Origin: Eumeta japonica
Lineage: Eukaryota; Arthropoda; Insecta; Lepidoptera; Psychidae
Assembly: GCA_005406025.1 (NCBI GenBank)
Contig: BGZK01002130.1
Span: 1 to 64,000, forward strand
Length of the DNA stretch: 64,000 nucleotides
Direction: 5' to 3'
A program made the position numbers and the translations under genes. Every line of letters starts with the position of its first letter. Position 1 is the stretch's first letter. Positions 34,026 to 45,659 of the stretch are shown in pieces. Below the pieces are notes generated by a model. That model worked only from the letters and a program-made list of their open reading frames with translations, was not told the DNA's origin and ran no database searches.

Positions 34026-34864
34026 GGGGGCATCCATTAATTATATTAAAGGGGGCATCCGTTAGTTATATTAAAGGGGGCATCCGTTAGTTATGTTAAA
34101 GGGGCATCCGTTAGTTATATTAAAGGGCATCCGTTAGTTATGCCATAGGGCATCCGTTAGTTATATTAAAGGGGCATCCGTTAGTTATGTTAAAGGGGCA
34201 TCCGTTAGTTATATTAAAGGGGCATCCATTAATTATAGGGGCATCCGTTAGTTATAATAAAGGAGCATCCGTTAGTAATATTAAAGGGCATCCGTTAGTT
34301 ATATTAAAGGGGCATCCATTAATTATAATAAAGGGCATCCGTTAGTTATATTAAAGGGGGCATCCGTTAGTTATATTAAAGGGGGCATCCGTTAGTTATA
34401 TTAAAGGGGGCATCCGTTAGTTATGTTAAAGGGGGCATCCGTTAGTTATATTAAAGGGGGCATCCATTAATTATATTAAAGGGGCATCCGTTAGTTATAT
34501 TAAAGGGGGCATCCGTTAGTAATATTAAAGGGGGCATCCGTTAGTTATATTAAAGGGCATCCATTAATTATATTAAAGGGCATCCGTTAGTTATATTAAA
34601 GGGGCATCCGTTGGTTATATTAAAGGGCATCCGTTAGTTATATTAAAGGGGCATCCGTTAGTTTATGTTAAGGGGCATCCGTTAGTTATATTAAAGGGGC
34701 ATCCATTAATTATATTAAAGGGCATCCGTTAGTTATATTAAAGGGGCATCCGTTAGTAATATTAAAGGGGGCATCCGTTAAAGTTATATTAAAGGGGGCA
34801 TCCGTTAGTTATATTAAAGGGGGCATCCGTTAGTTATATTAAAGGGGGCATCCGTTAATTATGT
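34026..34864 (+). repeat. Minisatellite of ~35 units made from element B's end
   Basis: About 35 tandem units of roughly 24 bp (GGGGCATCCGTTAGTTATAT plus a short TTAAA-type end), with G-runs of 3-5. Some units are CATCCATTAATTAT variants, spaced irregularly. The first unit (GGGGGCATCCATTAATTAT) and the last (GGGGGCATCCGTTAATTATG, then TGAGGTG) both resemble the terminal repeat of element B. The last unit runs directly into the body of element B copy 2. There are no unique spacers between units. Confidence 0.95.
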
Positions 34865-35291
34865 GAGGTGATTTTGGCGAATACGCCCCCTGAGATTTGG
34901 CTTGAGCACTGCCCCCCTCAATCTCAAGTGAGATTTTTTAAAATGCTTATTTTTATTGTAAAAACGTTAATATGTGCTTGATTGCACTGGATTTATTTAT
35001 AAAAAAAAACATAATTCACTTATTTTTTTATTAGCAAGTGATTTTCTGTAAAATCATCTGCTACTTCAGCCGCACCGATTTAGTCATTCTTAGCTGTTGT
35101 CGCCTGCGCACGAAAATAAATATTATCGTGTAGGGTTTAGTCACATTATAGTGGAAAAACATGTTTTATTTCATTTCCCCCGGTTTTTTTCGCAATCTTA
35201 CATTGTTTTTTTAGAGGAAAATTAAATTACGCGATATTCGGCTCGATACCCTTCCTAAGCTAAGCGCCTACATAATTAATGAACGACCCCC
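34026..35291 (+). mobile_element. Element B copy 2 with amplified left end
   Basis: The body at 34850-35291 aligns with element B copy 1 (GAGGTGATTTT, GGCTTGAGCACTGCCCCCC, GCAAGTGATTTTCTGTAAAA then TCATCTGCT). It ends with an inverted terminal repeat: the reverse complement of GCGCCTACATAATTAATGAA, then CGACCCCC. Without the array the element would be about 450-540 bp, like copy 1. There is no coding frame. A GA lies outside both ends. Confidence 0.8.
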
Positions 35292-37429
35292 GATGTGTTC
35301 TGAGAATTTTATTAGAAGGCATAAAGTGGCTCGCTTATCTACGCGAGCGCAGGTCAGAGGCCGAAGTTTGCCGAAAATGACTTATTCATTATAATATTTT
35401 ATTTCATTTGAAAAAGTTATATTTTTAGCGGCTTATCGTATCGTAAAAACAAACTCGACGGTGACGTAATTATCCATATGATGTATAAACACAAGTTTCT
35501 AGAAAAGGTAGATTTTCTAAAACCTAACTCTACTTATGAATGAGTCTAAAGTTTGAAACATTTGTCATAAGTTATTGCGAATATGTCACTAAGTCAATAA
35601 GTCACTATTTCCGCGTTACAGTTTAAAACTTTAAATCAATCGAGTAGCATTATTTTTTTTTATATGATTTTTGACGCCGTTTCGGAGTGTTCTAGACGTT
35701 TATGCATTAACTTAATGTGTCTTATGTTAATGCGGGGGAATCAAATTTAAGATATTTTTAAACAATTGCATTGTTCATATTCGCTGATGATTGTTCGACA
35801 AAATTATTGTTTGTCCGTTTTTAATTTTATAGTAAAACAATTAAACAAAAAAGAGCCTCATATAACAACCGGTTATAGTTGTTTCGACTGTTCCTTATAT
35901 TTTTAATTATTAATAATTATAATTTATAAACAAATAATAATATAATAAATAGTCTATAAACAAATAAATCCTAAAGAGGATAAAAACGAGAGTCGTCCTA
36001 TGTCAAATATAAAATAATTATTTTACATTTATTATTAGCAATTTTAGTTTTTAAAATATATTTGGTTGAACGTAAATAAAGACATTCGAATACGTTTAAA
36101 AGTTATAAATATATGACTCGAATATTTACGTCATTAAAAATAATAATTTAATTAATATGCATACCTACATCGCTAATATGAAATCGTGCAATTTATTGCT
36201 ATTAGACGCTTATCTGCGACATGCAGCAACTTGCAGCATGCAACCCACCGATGACCTTCGAACCTGGTTTTCCACTACGAATTATCATCACGACTATTGA
36301 TCCGAGAGGATTGCCAGATATCGAAAACCTAAGCGAGTGTTAATTTTATAATTATCTTAACGGCCAATAATTGGGAATTAGCGAGCAAGAGTTTAATAAT
36401 GAAAATCCGCGAAGTAGCGTCAGTACAATAGAATATTTATTTGTATATTAATCTTATGATATAGGTCTTAAAAATATAATATATGGTGGAAATTTAAAAT
36501 CAACATGTTCAATAGGTCAATGGTATCACATCGCGCAATTGAAAATTGATCAATTAACGTTTCGCGCTTGTTTAGTTTACAGATTTTTCGACATATTAGA
36601 CACGTATTGACATTTGATTCCACAAGCAAATAACCATTAGAAATAGTTATTCATTAGTGAATTCATTTATGTTTGACTAATTCGGCCCTCAACTTCTTTA
36701 AAGGAGAATGAATAAACAATACGTCTGTATCAAATGACGAACAATCGAATTGTTTATTTTCATTCCCTTCGCCAAATTAAGACAAGTGTTTATTTATCGA
36801 TTTGGCTGATAAAAAGCGATAGATTCTATTATGAAAAGACCAACAACAATCGGCCCATGTTTCATTATGTTTTTTTTTTATTAAAAAATGTTGTATACAT
36901 TATTGGGAGTCACAGTTGCGACTGTGAAAAAGTTAAGGTCTATTTTTAAACAAAAATAAAGCACATCACCATTTTTGAAATTCGTCCCATATCAGACGAA
37001 AATATTTTTAATGACGTCAATACGAAAGACGACAGCGTCTTCAGTGTTACCATATCGATTGTTTACTTTTTACAAAAATAAGATGATCCATAATCAAACA
37101 CCCGAGATGCATCCGTAAAATGTCACAAATCAAGGGAATCGTCGTATCGGTGTTCCGAATCGAGTTTTTTGTTTTCGGTTAATTCACCCGCGAAGCGTTA
37201 ATGGAACTATAGATTGTCATTGATAGCTCACCTGGGCGAAACTCGGAACCCGGCTTTGAGTTTCGCAGACCGATCGGCGTCTGTTAGCAAATAAAAATAC
37301 CGCGCCTTCGATAAAATACGCCCGGCACTGCCAAAGGATTTGTGTAAAATTTCTTTTATACCTTCATGACAGTTTCCGATGAGTCAACGCCGGGTCGTGC
37401 CACTGGTTCTCAAACAGACGATAGTTTTT
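35292..37429. other. Unannotated AT-rich DNA
   Basis: Two kilobases with no gene, transposon end or tandem repeat recognised. The part 37090-37340 is a little GC-richer. A 71-codon plus frame (36734-36949) has no recognisable content. Confidence 0.5.
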
Positions 37430-37436
37430 TATATAT

Positions 37437-37468
<32 letters not shown>

Positions 37469-37499
37469 GCGCGCGCGCGCATATATATATATATATATA
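37430..37499. repeat. Compound AT/AC/GC/AT microsatellite
   Basis: A short TA run is followed by about 13 AC, then 6 GC, then 9 AT dinucleotides. The whole tract alternates purine and pyrimidine. It accounts for the HTHTHARARIYIYIY-type tail of the plus-strand frame at 37379-37609. A smaller TA/CA tract follows at 37613-37645. Confidence 0.95.
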
Positions 37500-38239
37500 G
37501 CCACGAAAGTCTTTTCTTGTTGGTACGCATCAAGCATTCTAAAAAAAAGTTCGAGTATTTATATCCGTACCTAAGATGTTACATATCAGTGTTCAGGAAG
37601 TGGATATAAATGTGTATATATATATACACACACACATATATATAACATGAATCAGTTACATGTGTTATCTTTACAACACCTGCTAATCACTTAATTGTGT
37701 TTCACGATTAACCGAATTAGATCCTGCACGCGTATCCTTTGGACTGTTGTTGTACGATACAAGAGGCATTAGCACAGCAACTAAAATAACTCCAGACCGT
37801 ACGAAGTTCATGGTGTTACAATTTCACGTCACGTAATAAAAACCAAACGCTTTTATATGTCTCTCGATACACATCAAAAGTTTCACATCAACAAAATATT
37901 AGAAAAACGATAGAACTTAACATGCGCAATGAAAAACTTCGTCGGATTTAAAGTACAACGAGCCAAAAAATCGATTTTTCCTCCCCGTCACAGACAAAGT
38001 GGACGCCATTTTTTTTTTTAAAGTGGAAAAAACAAACACGTAATTTAGTGGAAATTGATAAGAATGCCTCGTTAAATTGTATGAAAAATTTTGAATATAA
38101 CAAGAACAATAAGCGAATATATATTTTGTGACAATCTGCCAAAGCGAAACCAGTCCGAACGGTTATCAAACGATTGATCATGGTTGACAAAAAGTGCGAA
38201 AAACACGGTGACCGAAGCACGGCCAAGCATTATAAACAA

Positions 38240-38670
38240 TTACGGAGCTCGATTTCACGCTAAATATGGCTATGTTGGTATATAGTGGCATCGGAAAGAT
38301 ATTTGTGCTATATTAGTTATTAGCAGCGGACAGACCATCGATTCTAAGCTTCACTGGCAACGTCTGTCGAAGTTATGGTGAGCAGTCGGAACGAAATGGC
38401 TGGCGTCGATGAACAGAGAAGATGTATTGTTTCACCATGACGACACTAGACCACGCTAATTTTTGGCCACTCATCGAAAATCGAGAGAAATCGACTGGTA
38501 TATTTCAATGCAGTCATTTTATAGCTCTGACTTCGTCTCTCCAGTTACCCACCTCTTTCGGTCACTTCACAATTCTTCGGGTAGTTCAAAACTAATGCCT
38601 GTAGAACGCTGCCAAAAATAGCAGTAATATTTCTTCGGAAAAACTCATACATTTACTTTTAAGGCAAAAA
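38240..38670 (+). pseudogene. mariner-family transposase fragment
   Basis: One plus-strand frame, interrupted by stops, reads GARFHAKYGYVGI then WHRKDICAILVISSGQTIDS and KLHWQRLSKL. It continues with EDVLFHHDDTRPR and, further on, THLFRSLHNSSG. These match, in order, the WWDWKG segment, the QTINS-YCxQL block, the VxFHxDNARPH motif with a catalytic Asp, and the SDYHLFRSLxN block of mariner D34D transposases. The Asp normally just before HLFRSL is not evident, several stops are present, and the N-terminal half is absent or unrecognisable. Terminal repeats were not found. It is dead. Confidence 0.85.
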
Positions 38671-39423
38671 AAAAAAGCGAAGCATCCCCGCCTTTGACAT
38701 CTTAACTACTTTTTTTTAGTAAGTAAAATAGAATAAATACCCTTGTTTTACAATGTGCGTTTCACACAACTCGCTCACTTATTCATTCATCTATTGAATA
38801 CGTGAATACGTACGAAATACCACGAAATAGAAAATGCCTATTTGTAAAAATAAATCAAATAGTTGTTGCTTTTAGTTTAGTGAATTTAAACATAATTGTG
38901 GGATTTTTCATAAAGTTTTATAATCTGCAAACAAGGATCGTTCTTAATATATACATATATGTGTAAATTAATTGTGAAATTTTGATGAAAACTAGTACAA
39001 TGTAAGTTCATATGTAATAATTAAATTATCATTTCCCTCTTATTAATTCAGAATGTTTCGCTTTGAAACAGTAAACTATGAGTTATAAAGCGATCTATAT
39101 TGTCAAGCGAGGGTAAGAAATTTTTAAAACATTTAAATATTTGAAAACAAATATTATTTTAAACAATATCAGTGTACTGATTGTTTAAACAACAATCGAT
39201 CCTGAAAATTCTAGAGCAATATTAAGCGATAAAACAACCAAAATAGATCAAATATAAAAATATAGTTGTACGACGTAATTAGATTTGAATAATCGATAAT
39301 GGCTGTTATCTTACCCTTAGGAATATCGAAGGGCATTCTAAATAGATCTTAGTGTTTATATTCACCTGATAAAGTGTTAACAAGATTATTTTATATGTTG
39401 TTATGATAACATCCGCCGATATG
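38671..39423. other. Unannotated AT-rich DNA
   Basis: Nothing recognised. Confidence 0.5.
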
Positions 39424-39834
39424 TTACTTAAACTGGCTTATGAATGTTAATTCAAACAAATCAAATAAGGGGAGAAATAATCTACCAGTTACTATAGAGT
39501 TTATACGAGTTTTGTAGCTATTTTTCACACTTGTAAAAGTTATATGAATTTCCATTAGCGAGCATGGGTCTGTTCTATAAAAGAGTATTCGCTCATTGCC
39601 CCACGTTGGCCCACGATGGCCCAACATGTTTTTTATTTTGTTCATATAATTTTTTACGTCTTCATTTCGTTCAACGCGACTGCCTGTAGCTTCCAGTACT
39701 GAAAGTAAATCCTTTTGTTTCATGTCAAAATATAAGTCGGAAGATTTAAAGAGTTGCAAACACAAGACGCATGCAATATGTGGTGAGGAACATCTAGACA
39801 TCTTCTCATCTTCTCCACAGGTAGGTTTGCCAAC
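39424..39834 (-). CDS. Candidate coding exon (unrecognised protein)
   Basis: On the minus strand the frame opens directly after a pyrimidine-rich stretch ending TTCATAG, which fits a 3' splice site, and runs 136 codons to a stop at 39424. It reads VGKPTCGEDEKMSRC, then PHIACVLC, then a charged part with LSVLEATGSRVERNEDV and YMNKIKNMLGHRGPTW. Residues 1-85 look protein-like: mixed charge, no low complexity, and four Cys in about 26 residues (CGEDEKMSRCSS...CVLC), which could bind metal. The tail (about residues 115-136) is hydrophobic and may be intronic or random. An ATG at 39801 gives 125 codons without splicing. No family is recognised. It could be a terminal exon, a fragment of an unknown transposon protein, or chance. 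On the plus strand the same place carries CAGGTAGGT, a donor-like sequence. Confidence 0.35.
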   Translation of the reverse strand, partial: VGKPTCGEDEKMSRCSSPHIACVLCLQLFKSSDLYFDMKQKDLLSVLEATGSRVERNEDVKNYMNKIKNMLGHRGPTWGNERILFYRTDPCSLMEIHITFTSVKNSYKTRINSIVTGRLFLPLFDLFELTFISQFK

Positions 39835-39841
39835 CTATGAA

Positions 39842-41162
39842 ATATGAATACGAAATAAAATATTGAACTCTATTTCACGTAGGTGTGCCTTATGATTTAT
39901 AACAGTAGTAGACTACTCTAAACAGTCTTTTAACCGAAACTCTAACTCTTTTGACGCAGAGTTCACTAGAAGTGTAATTAATGATTTAAAAGATAACATA
40001 TGTTTACTGATTACAAATTGATACATCAAATAAGATGAACATTAAATTTGTTTCTTTTTAGTGATTCAATACATTTTAGAAGGAAAGGGCTTATATAACA
40101 AACTTAAAATAAACAAATACAATTATAAAACAAACTTACGACGATAATGATGTTGTAAAAATATAAAATACACTTTTTCTATAAATTATTTCTAAAACAA
40201 GTTGCCAACCCTAGCCACAGCATAGACGGACGTGGTACGTGTGTCAATCGCCTGAGTGTTATGATGTGATTTTAGAATTTGCTTCATTATGAAGAACGAA
40301 TAGAAAACGTGTCACAGACTTGTGACGTTTCAAGAGATGGCCAATTGACATTGGCAAAACGTTCAATCTTGAACATTTGTTCGAATTTTATATGTGCGTC
40401 GATGTTTTTGGCTATGGTTTGTCCATAGTTTGTTCATGTTGAAAATTTATTCAAGAAGAGAATACGTTAACGCAATGAACTTGTCGTTCACTATTATAAT
40501 TGTGACTTGTCACTTCTCTGTTTCAGTGACAGCACTTGTAACGGGGCGTAACATAATAATATATAATTCACAAACTGTTTTTTGTATAATCGAACAGTTT
40601 GAGAATCACTGACTTAGTAAAAGAAAAAACGAAAAGCACGACACAGGTGTGCTCGCAATTTTTTTGTTAAGTTTTTTTTTTTATTAAGAAACAAAAAAAC
40701 GATCTTAAATGTAGAGAATACGGGTGCTGTCATTAAAAGGTTTAACTTTGACTATTAAAAAAAAAACGCGATCGCAATTCATAGCGAATTCAACTCTATT
40801 TACATAACTCATAAGATTTATTTTACGCAACTGAATAGTCAATTATAATGAATTCTCAAAAAATATCAAACTCACGATTAATGTGTATGGGAATAATTCT
40901 ATTCATTTGACACTTAGGCGGTGACCATTAGCTTTTTTATCTACAGGAAATGACCATGTAATAAATTACATGGAAGCAAACAAGCTTTTTAATAACTAAT
41001 ACTTTGCATAAACACTGAGCAATTATCGAAAAGATATAAAAAAATCTATTTTATAACTCACAAATAAATTAGCAACGCTTTTTTGAGCTGACAGATGGAA
41101 TATGAGTGGAGTCTAGTACTTTGAGAAGGAATTGAGAAATGTTGGGTTTTGGATGCGTCAGG
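39842..41162. other. Unannotated AT-rich DNA
   Basis: Nothing recognised. The plus frame at 40394-40612 (72 codons) lacks recognisable content. Confidence 0.45.
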
Positions 41163-41196
41163 GAAACTTCACAAAAAACACCTTTTGTGAAGTTTC
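41163..41196. repeat. Short perfect hairpin
   Basis: GAAACTTCACAAAA and TTTTGTGAAGTTTC around a 6-base loop, followed by a further partial TTTTGTGAAG copy. Confidence 0.8.
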
Positions 41197-41204
41197 TTTT
41201 GTGA

Positions 41205-41330
41205 AGAAGATTTTAAGGGGCAAACGAGCATGCGGGCCACCGCAGATGGTCACACGACGCCCATGGACACCCCCGCAGGGATCCTGGAGCGTTGCCGGTC
41301 TTTCACTTCACTCCAAGATAGTGCTGAGGG
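41205..41330 (+). repeat. Dispersed repeat R2, 5' part
   Basis: AAGGGGCAAACGAGCATGCG, then GCCCATGGACACCC and GGAGCGTTGCCGGTCTTT. This is the start of the R2 layout, which is followed in other copies by the purine-rich part. Confidence 0.55.
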
Positions 41331-43983
41331 TGTTCGCGGTGAGAGGAACAATGACGAAAATGACCGGTAGGAACAAGGTTGAATGATTCTTCATAGCATT
41401 CCTGGTGGTATATGCGACAGAGCATGCGCAGTGATGCTACATCTCTACGTATAGCCAATGGATTTTGGATGGTTTCAGAATTTCGATGGACTAGAAATAC
41501 AATCCATAGCATGTGGCGTTATTTTTGTATATCTGTATTGAATAATATGATAAAATGTCTGAACAAATAATGAAGACAAATATACGTATATTTTCAACGG
41601 TTCCTACAACCTGTGATCATAATTGGTAAGTGTTTACTCTCATTGTATTTATATGTGAGTACAGTTCAACACTTGCATAAACAAGTGTTGAATCATGTTA
41701 CACCGTATAAGTGCATAATAGCTTTAGTGGACATAATTATGCATATGTGTATATAAATATACTAGATGTACCCTGTGCGAAGAATTCGCACAAATTATAT
41801 CAAATAATTGTTAGTTTACAAAATTACTATAAATATTAATTTTATTTCCTTTTTATTACAAAACGTCTTTATTAACAATATTCTAAGTATACATAGTCAT
41901 CTGATACAATTTGACTTACTTCGACGTCTTTCTGCTTGATTTTCCAGTGTTCGTCGCCTAGGCATTTTATTTTATCGTTTTCGTAATTTTTATGTAAATA
42001 AATAATCCAATTGTATTTATTGAATCAAAATTTATTGCAGGTGTTTAATTTGTTTCTTATTTTGCACACTGTTTATAACGTTCTTCTTTTTGTTGTACTA
42101 CATTTTAAAGTTCAGATGACAAGAAGAATTATTTGAAGAAAAAATTTACCGACCGTTAATCATGTTGACGTCGTTTCAAAATTAAAGTCGTCAGATGGCA
42201 GCACGTATATAATTTTAATAATCAATTAATTTACAAGAACAAAACAATAATGTTTTTTTTAGTTGTCGATGCCGGTAGAGTAAGCAATTATCTATGAAAT
42301 GATATAAAATTTAGGTGGAGTATTTGTGAGGCTTTTTCTAAAATGGGAGGCAAACATCTTAACCTTAGCGTATTAATATATACGATGATGAAACATAATG
42401 ATTTTAAAAATAATCAAAAATTAGGTCATAACCGCATGCAAGAAAAGTTTGAACCTAAAAAGTAGGAAACCAGCGGAAGGTCGGATTTTTGTGTTAACAG
42501 AAAACAAAACGTAACGAAACTTGCATTTGCATTAATCATATCACTCCTCATAAATGGGTAATTTTATCCAATAAACAATATCGACATAAATATAGATTTC
42601 AGTGTTTTTTACTTTAGTGAGCAATTTTTCTATACACATAAATTCACACATTCGGAAACGATTTAACGATTATTACGTAAATTTGATTTTTTATAAATTT
42701 TACGCTTTTCAAGGTTTTCTATTTAATTACCTTCCATGCAAAAAAGGTAATTTTTTTTCAAAATTTTACTATACAGCGCCCTCTTGTAGAATTTTGAGGT
42801 AATTGCATTGTTGCTATCCTATTGGAAGTAGTGCCGAGGTACATGTAGGCATAACGTAACGTTTTCAACAATATATGCACAGTGCTCTGACGTATGGCTC
42901 TACGTGACATATATTGTGTATCTAAATAATTGTTGTTTGAAATGAATACAATCAATTATTTTCCTTAGGAAGTTATAGTATTCACAGGTCAAAGTCGAAA
43001 AACGCCGAGAGAAGCTCGATTGTTCAGGCACTAGTAATAAAATTTATGTGAAACGTTCGTATGGGCGGTGATTACATCGCTGATATTGAATAATTGGATT
43101 ATCTACAAAAATGTATAAACAAATTGCGATTAATATTTAATTTCGTTGAATATATATATATTATCCCCTTTTATTGCAATTTTGCTGGACGTTATAACAT
43201 GACGCGTTTGAAAACAGGTTTTTTCTGCAATAACTACGAAATAAAAGACACCTGCACGCATATTTTTATCGGAATCTATGAATAAATGACTGAATTAAAG
43301 CCTGTGACATACGAAAAGATGAACGGATTGATGTACTTACGGAGAGTAGGGCACTAGAAGGAAGTCGGTTTTTGTTTTTACCCACAGAACCTTAGAAACA
43401 GAACGCGTTTACGTCGGTTAATTTATTCCTACAGTATTAGGTCGAAGTATTTAAGTAGTTGTATACTCAAGAATTACCATATGCGTATTAAGTTTCGAAA
43501 GGACATGCGAAAACAAGAGATAGGACGAGTGCTATAGGATACGATTCAAATACTTATTTCTATCAACACCTCAAATTATGCCACATATATTATAAATGAA
43601 AAATGAGTGCGACTGATGAATACGCCTAGCAGAATAGATCTGCAGGCCTAGCATGATGGAACAAACAGAGCCCCCGTATAGATCTCTCCTTCACCTGCGA
43701 CGTATTTAACGAAAGGGTCATATACACATACTTTTCTTTGGGCTTTCATGCTAAGCCCGCAGGCACGAAGAAAGCGATAGATCACATACATCAACTATCG
43801 AAATGGCGAAACATCGCCATCGAGTTAGAAGTAACGGCGAAGTGCATCTCCATAATACATAATGTAAAATTTACGCTACATCGCATTTATTCACTATTCC
43901 CGCCTCGTGTTTCTGACTATTGAGTGCATGTAAATAGACCAGCTATATAGTTATATAGACATAGGTTTAGAACCATAGAGTTA
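41331..43983. other. Unannotated DNA with minor repeat pieces
   Basis: A short perfect hairpin sits at 41665-41692 (TTCAACACTTG, CAAGTGTTGAA). ACTAGATGTACCCTGTGCGA at about 41761 resembles another lepidopteran repeat end. CTGCAGGCCTAGCATGATGG at about 43640 matches CTGCAGGCTTAGCATGAAGC at 56641. No gene recognised. Confidence 0.45.
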
Positions 43984-44071
43984 GGTTTATGATATAGAGA
44001 AAAGTATAGATTTGTTCTCAACTCGCTTTCGAGTCGAGAGCAAATCTACATTTTTGTCTATATCATAAACC
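43984..44071. repeat. 41-bp near-perfect hairpin
   Basis: The arms at 43984-44024 and 44031-44071 match at 36 of 41 positions around a 6-base loop. Most mismatches are transitions, some of which would be G:U pairs in RNA. The outermost arm sequence is GGTTTATGATATAGA. It could be a foldback element or an RNA hairpin. Confidence 0.85.
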
Positions 44072-44232
44072 ATCTTACAGTCGAACGACTTGGCCGAAGG
44101 CAATTACTCTGATGATGAAGTATGAAACAATTTTGACACGTTTCACTGGACCAAATAAAGAGTACTATCTCAAATTAATTTAATGTCCCACATTTTTTAT
44201 GAAAAATTTTAAAGTCTCACATTTTCATCTAA

Positions 44233-44830
44233 AACTAGCTGCCGCCCGCGACGTCGTTCGCGTGGTGATCACGTAACAACAACGATTTAAAAACACATGA
44301 AGGACGTCCTTCATTCCTTTACATCTTTATTTCGGCTTTCATCACCTCATGGAAAATCTCAGCGACGTTTTATATCTAGAATTCTTCTTTTTCATGAATT
44401 TAATCTGCTTAAAAAACCAAAAAGTTATGGGTACTTGGACACGTTTTTTTTTTCTTTGACACTCGTACTATCAAAAAAATTAACGGTAACTAAGCATCAT
44501 TTCGCCAAATCTATCCAGTAGGTACTTTCAACTTAAGAGTAGGACTAATTTGAATTTGCACCCTGTCTCATTCCTAAGTAATGTAGCGTGGTAAGTCGTG
44601 TTCTAAGTTGAACAGTATAGATTACTGCTATTAAAATAGGAAAATAGCTCAAATTGTTTTGCTCAAATCGGTCCATTAGTATTTAAGCGATGCTCAAAGA
44701 GAAAAACAGACAAATATTTTAAAAGCAGTCATCTGGGGTCTGCATTATATATACAATACAGGCCACTTTTTTTTAAATATTTAATATACAGATTTGGCTA
44801 CCTTACGATTTTATTATATGTATAGATAAT
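44233..44830. mobile_element. Dispersed element with ACTAGCTGCCGCCCGCGAC end
   Basis: It starts ACTAGCTGCCGCCCGCGACG then TCGTTCGCGTGGT, and later contains TTTTGCTCAAATCGGTCCAT and a run of AAAGAGAAAAACAGACAAAT-type sequence, ending near TATATGTATAGATAAT. This order is typical of abundant lepidopteran repeats that end in AATATTAGTATAGAT. The right-hand tail is decayed. No coding frame is recognised (the plus frame 44297-44521 is incidental). Confidence 0.5.
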
Positions 44831-45299
44831 GTTTCATAACGTGTGTCTGACTATTTTCCTTTGATAAGGGATTACGTTGTAATTAGTTTAGACGACCTTG
44901 AAATTCTGGTGGACCTCATTCGACATGGAAGTTCATTATGAGGTGCATGAGGGTCCACCGCAAAGATCTTGGCTGTATTATTCATATTGCTAAACATGAA
45001 CAACCGAATTGTTTGTTTATAATTTGACGTCGAAAGTTAGCTTTGGATGTCAAAAATACATTTTCGTTACGTGTTAACTTTCACAAGGCTTTCGTTGTCA
45101 AACCCTATCAAGAAATAGGTTTTCATTGATCGAACCCGGTTTGAGATGAAATTACAATGGTAATTTTGGATGCCACATCACTTGCACCATTCAATTCGTG
45201 TTATTTATACATATATTATATATTTATAGATATATTATATACTATAGATATATTATAGAATATATATTACAGCATAGCTCTGGCGGAGGTCGCCGGATG
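44831..45299. other. Unannotated DNA and an AT-rich tract
   Basis: A weak hairpin at 44909-44961 (GGTGGACCTCAT against ATGAGGGTCCACC). A long imperfect AT-only tract at 45207-45275 is made of ATATTATA/TAGATATA units. Confidence 0.5.
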
Positions 45300-45500
45300 A
45301 CGTAACAAGAAAGCGCAAGTAATAAGCGACAAAAAGTGGGCGCTAAAAAAATATGAGCAGGTGTTCCGAAGCGAAGGACATGCCGTTCGTGGAAAGTACA
45401 TTTTTTGCAACATCACGGTCGGGTTCCGTAGGAGTACGCGCGAACGTTTTGCTGATATTGCGCGCGCGCATCTGAATGTGTTGTTTTTAGTAGACCGTTG
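45300..45500 (+). CDS. Open frame with zinc-finger-like spacing, no start codon
   Basis: A 66-codon frame between two stops, without a suitable ATG. It reads KKWALKKYEQVFRSEGHAVR, then GKYIFCNITVGFRRSTRERF and ARAHLN. The pattern of an aromatic/basic helix followed by a cysteine and a distant histidine is reminiscent of BED-type fingers of hAT-derived proteins. The second cysteine of the pair is not present, so this is speculative. The segment is GC-richer than its surroundings. It could be an exon fragment, a transposon relic or chance. Confidence 0.15.
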
Positions 45501-45659
45501 AGAACTTTAAAATCTAGCTTTTCATAGTATTAATTGAGGTTAAAAGCTGTAAAAATATTTTACATTAGTTATCAAAGTTACTATTTAATAGGTACCCTAT
45601 ACGAATACCAAAATAGAAAATAATCTAGCTAACAGGCTGTAGTGTAAAAGAAGTGAGAA

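Noticed and set aside
34026..34864. Regular short repeats resembling a CRISPR array
   Set aside because: Units abut directly with no unique spacers, the surrounding DNA is eukaryotic in style, and the unit comes from a transposon end.
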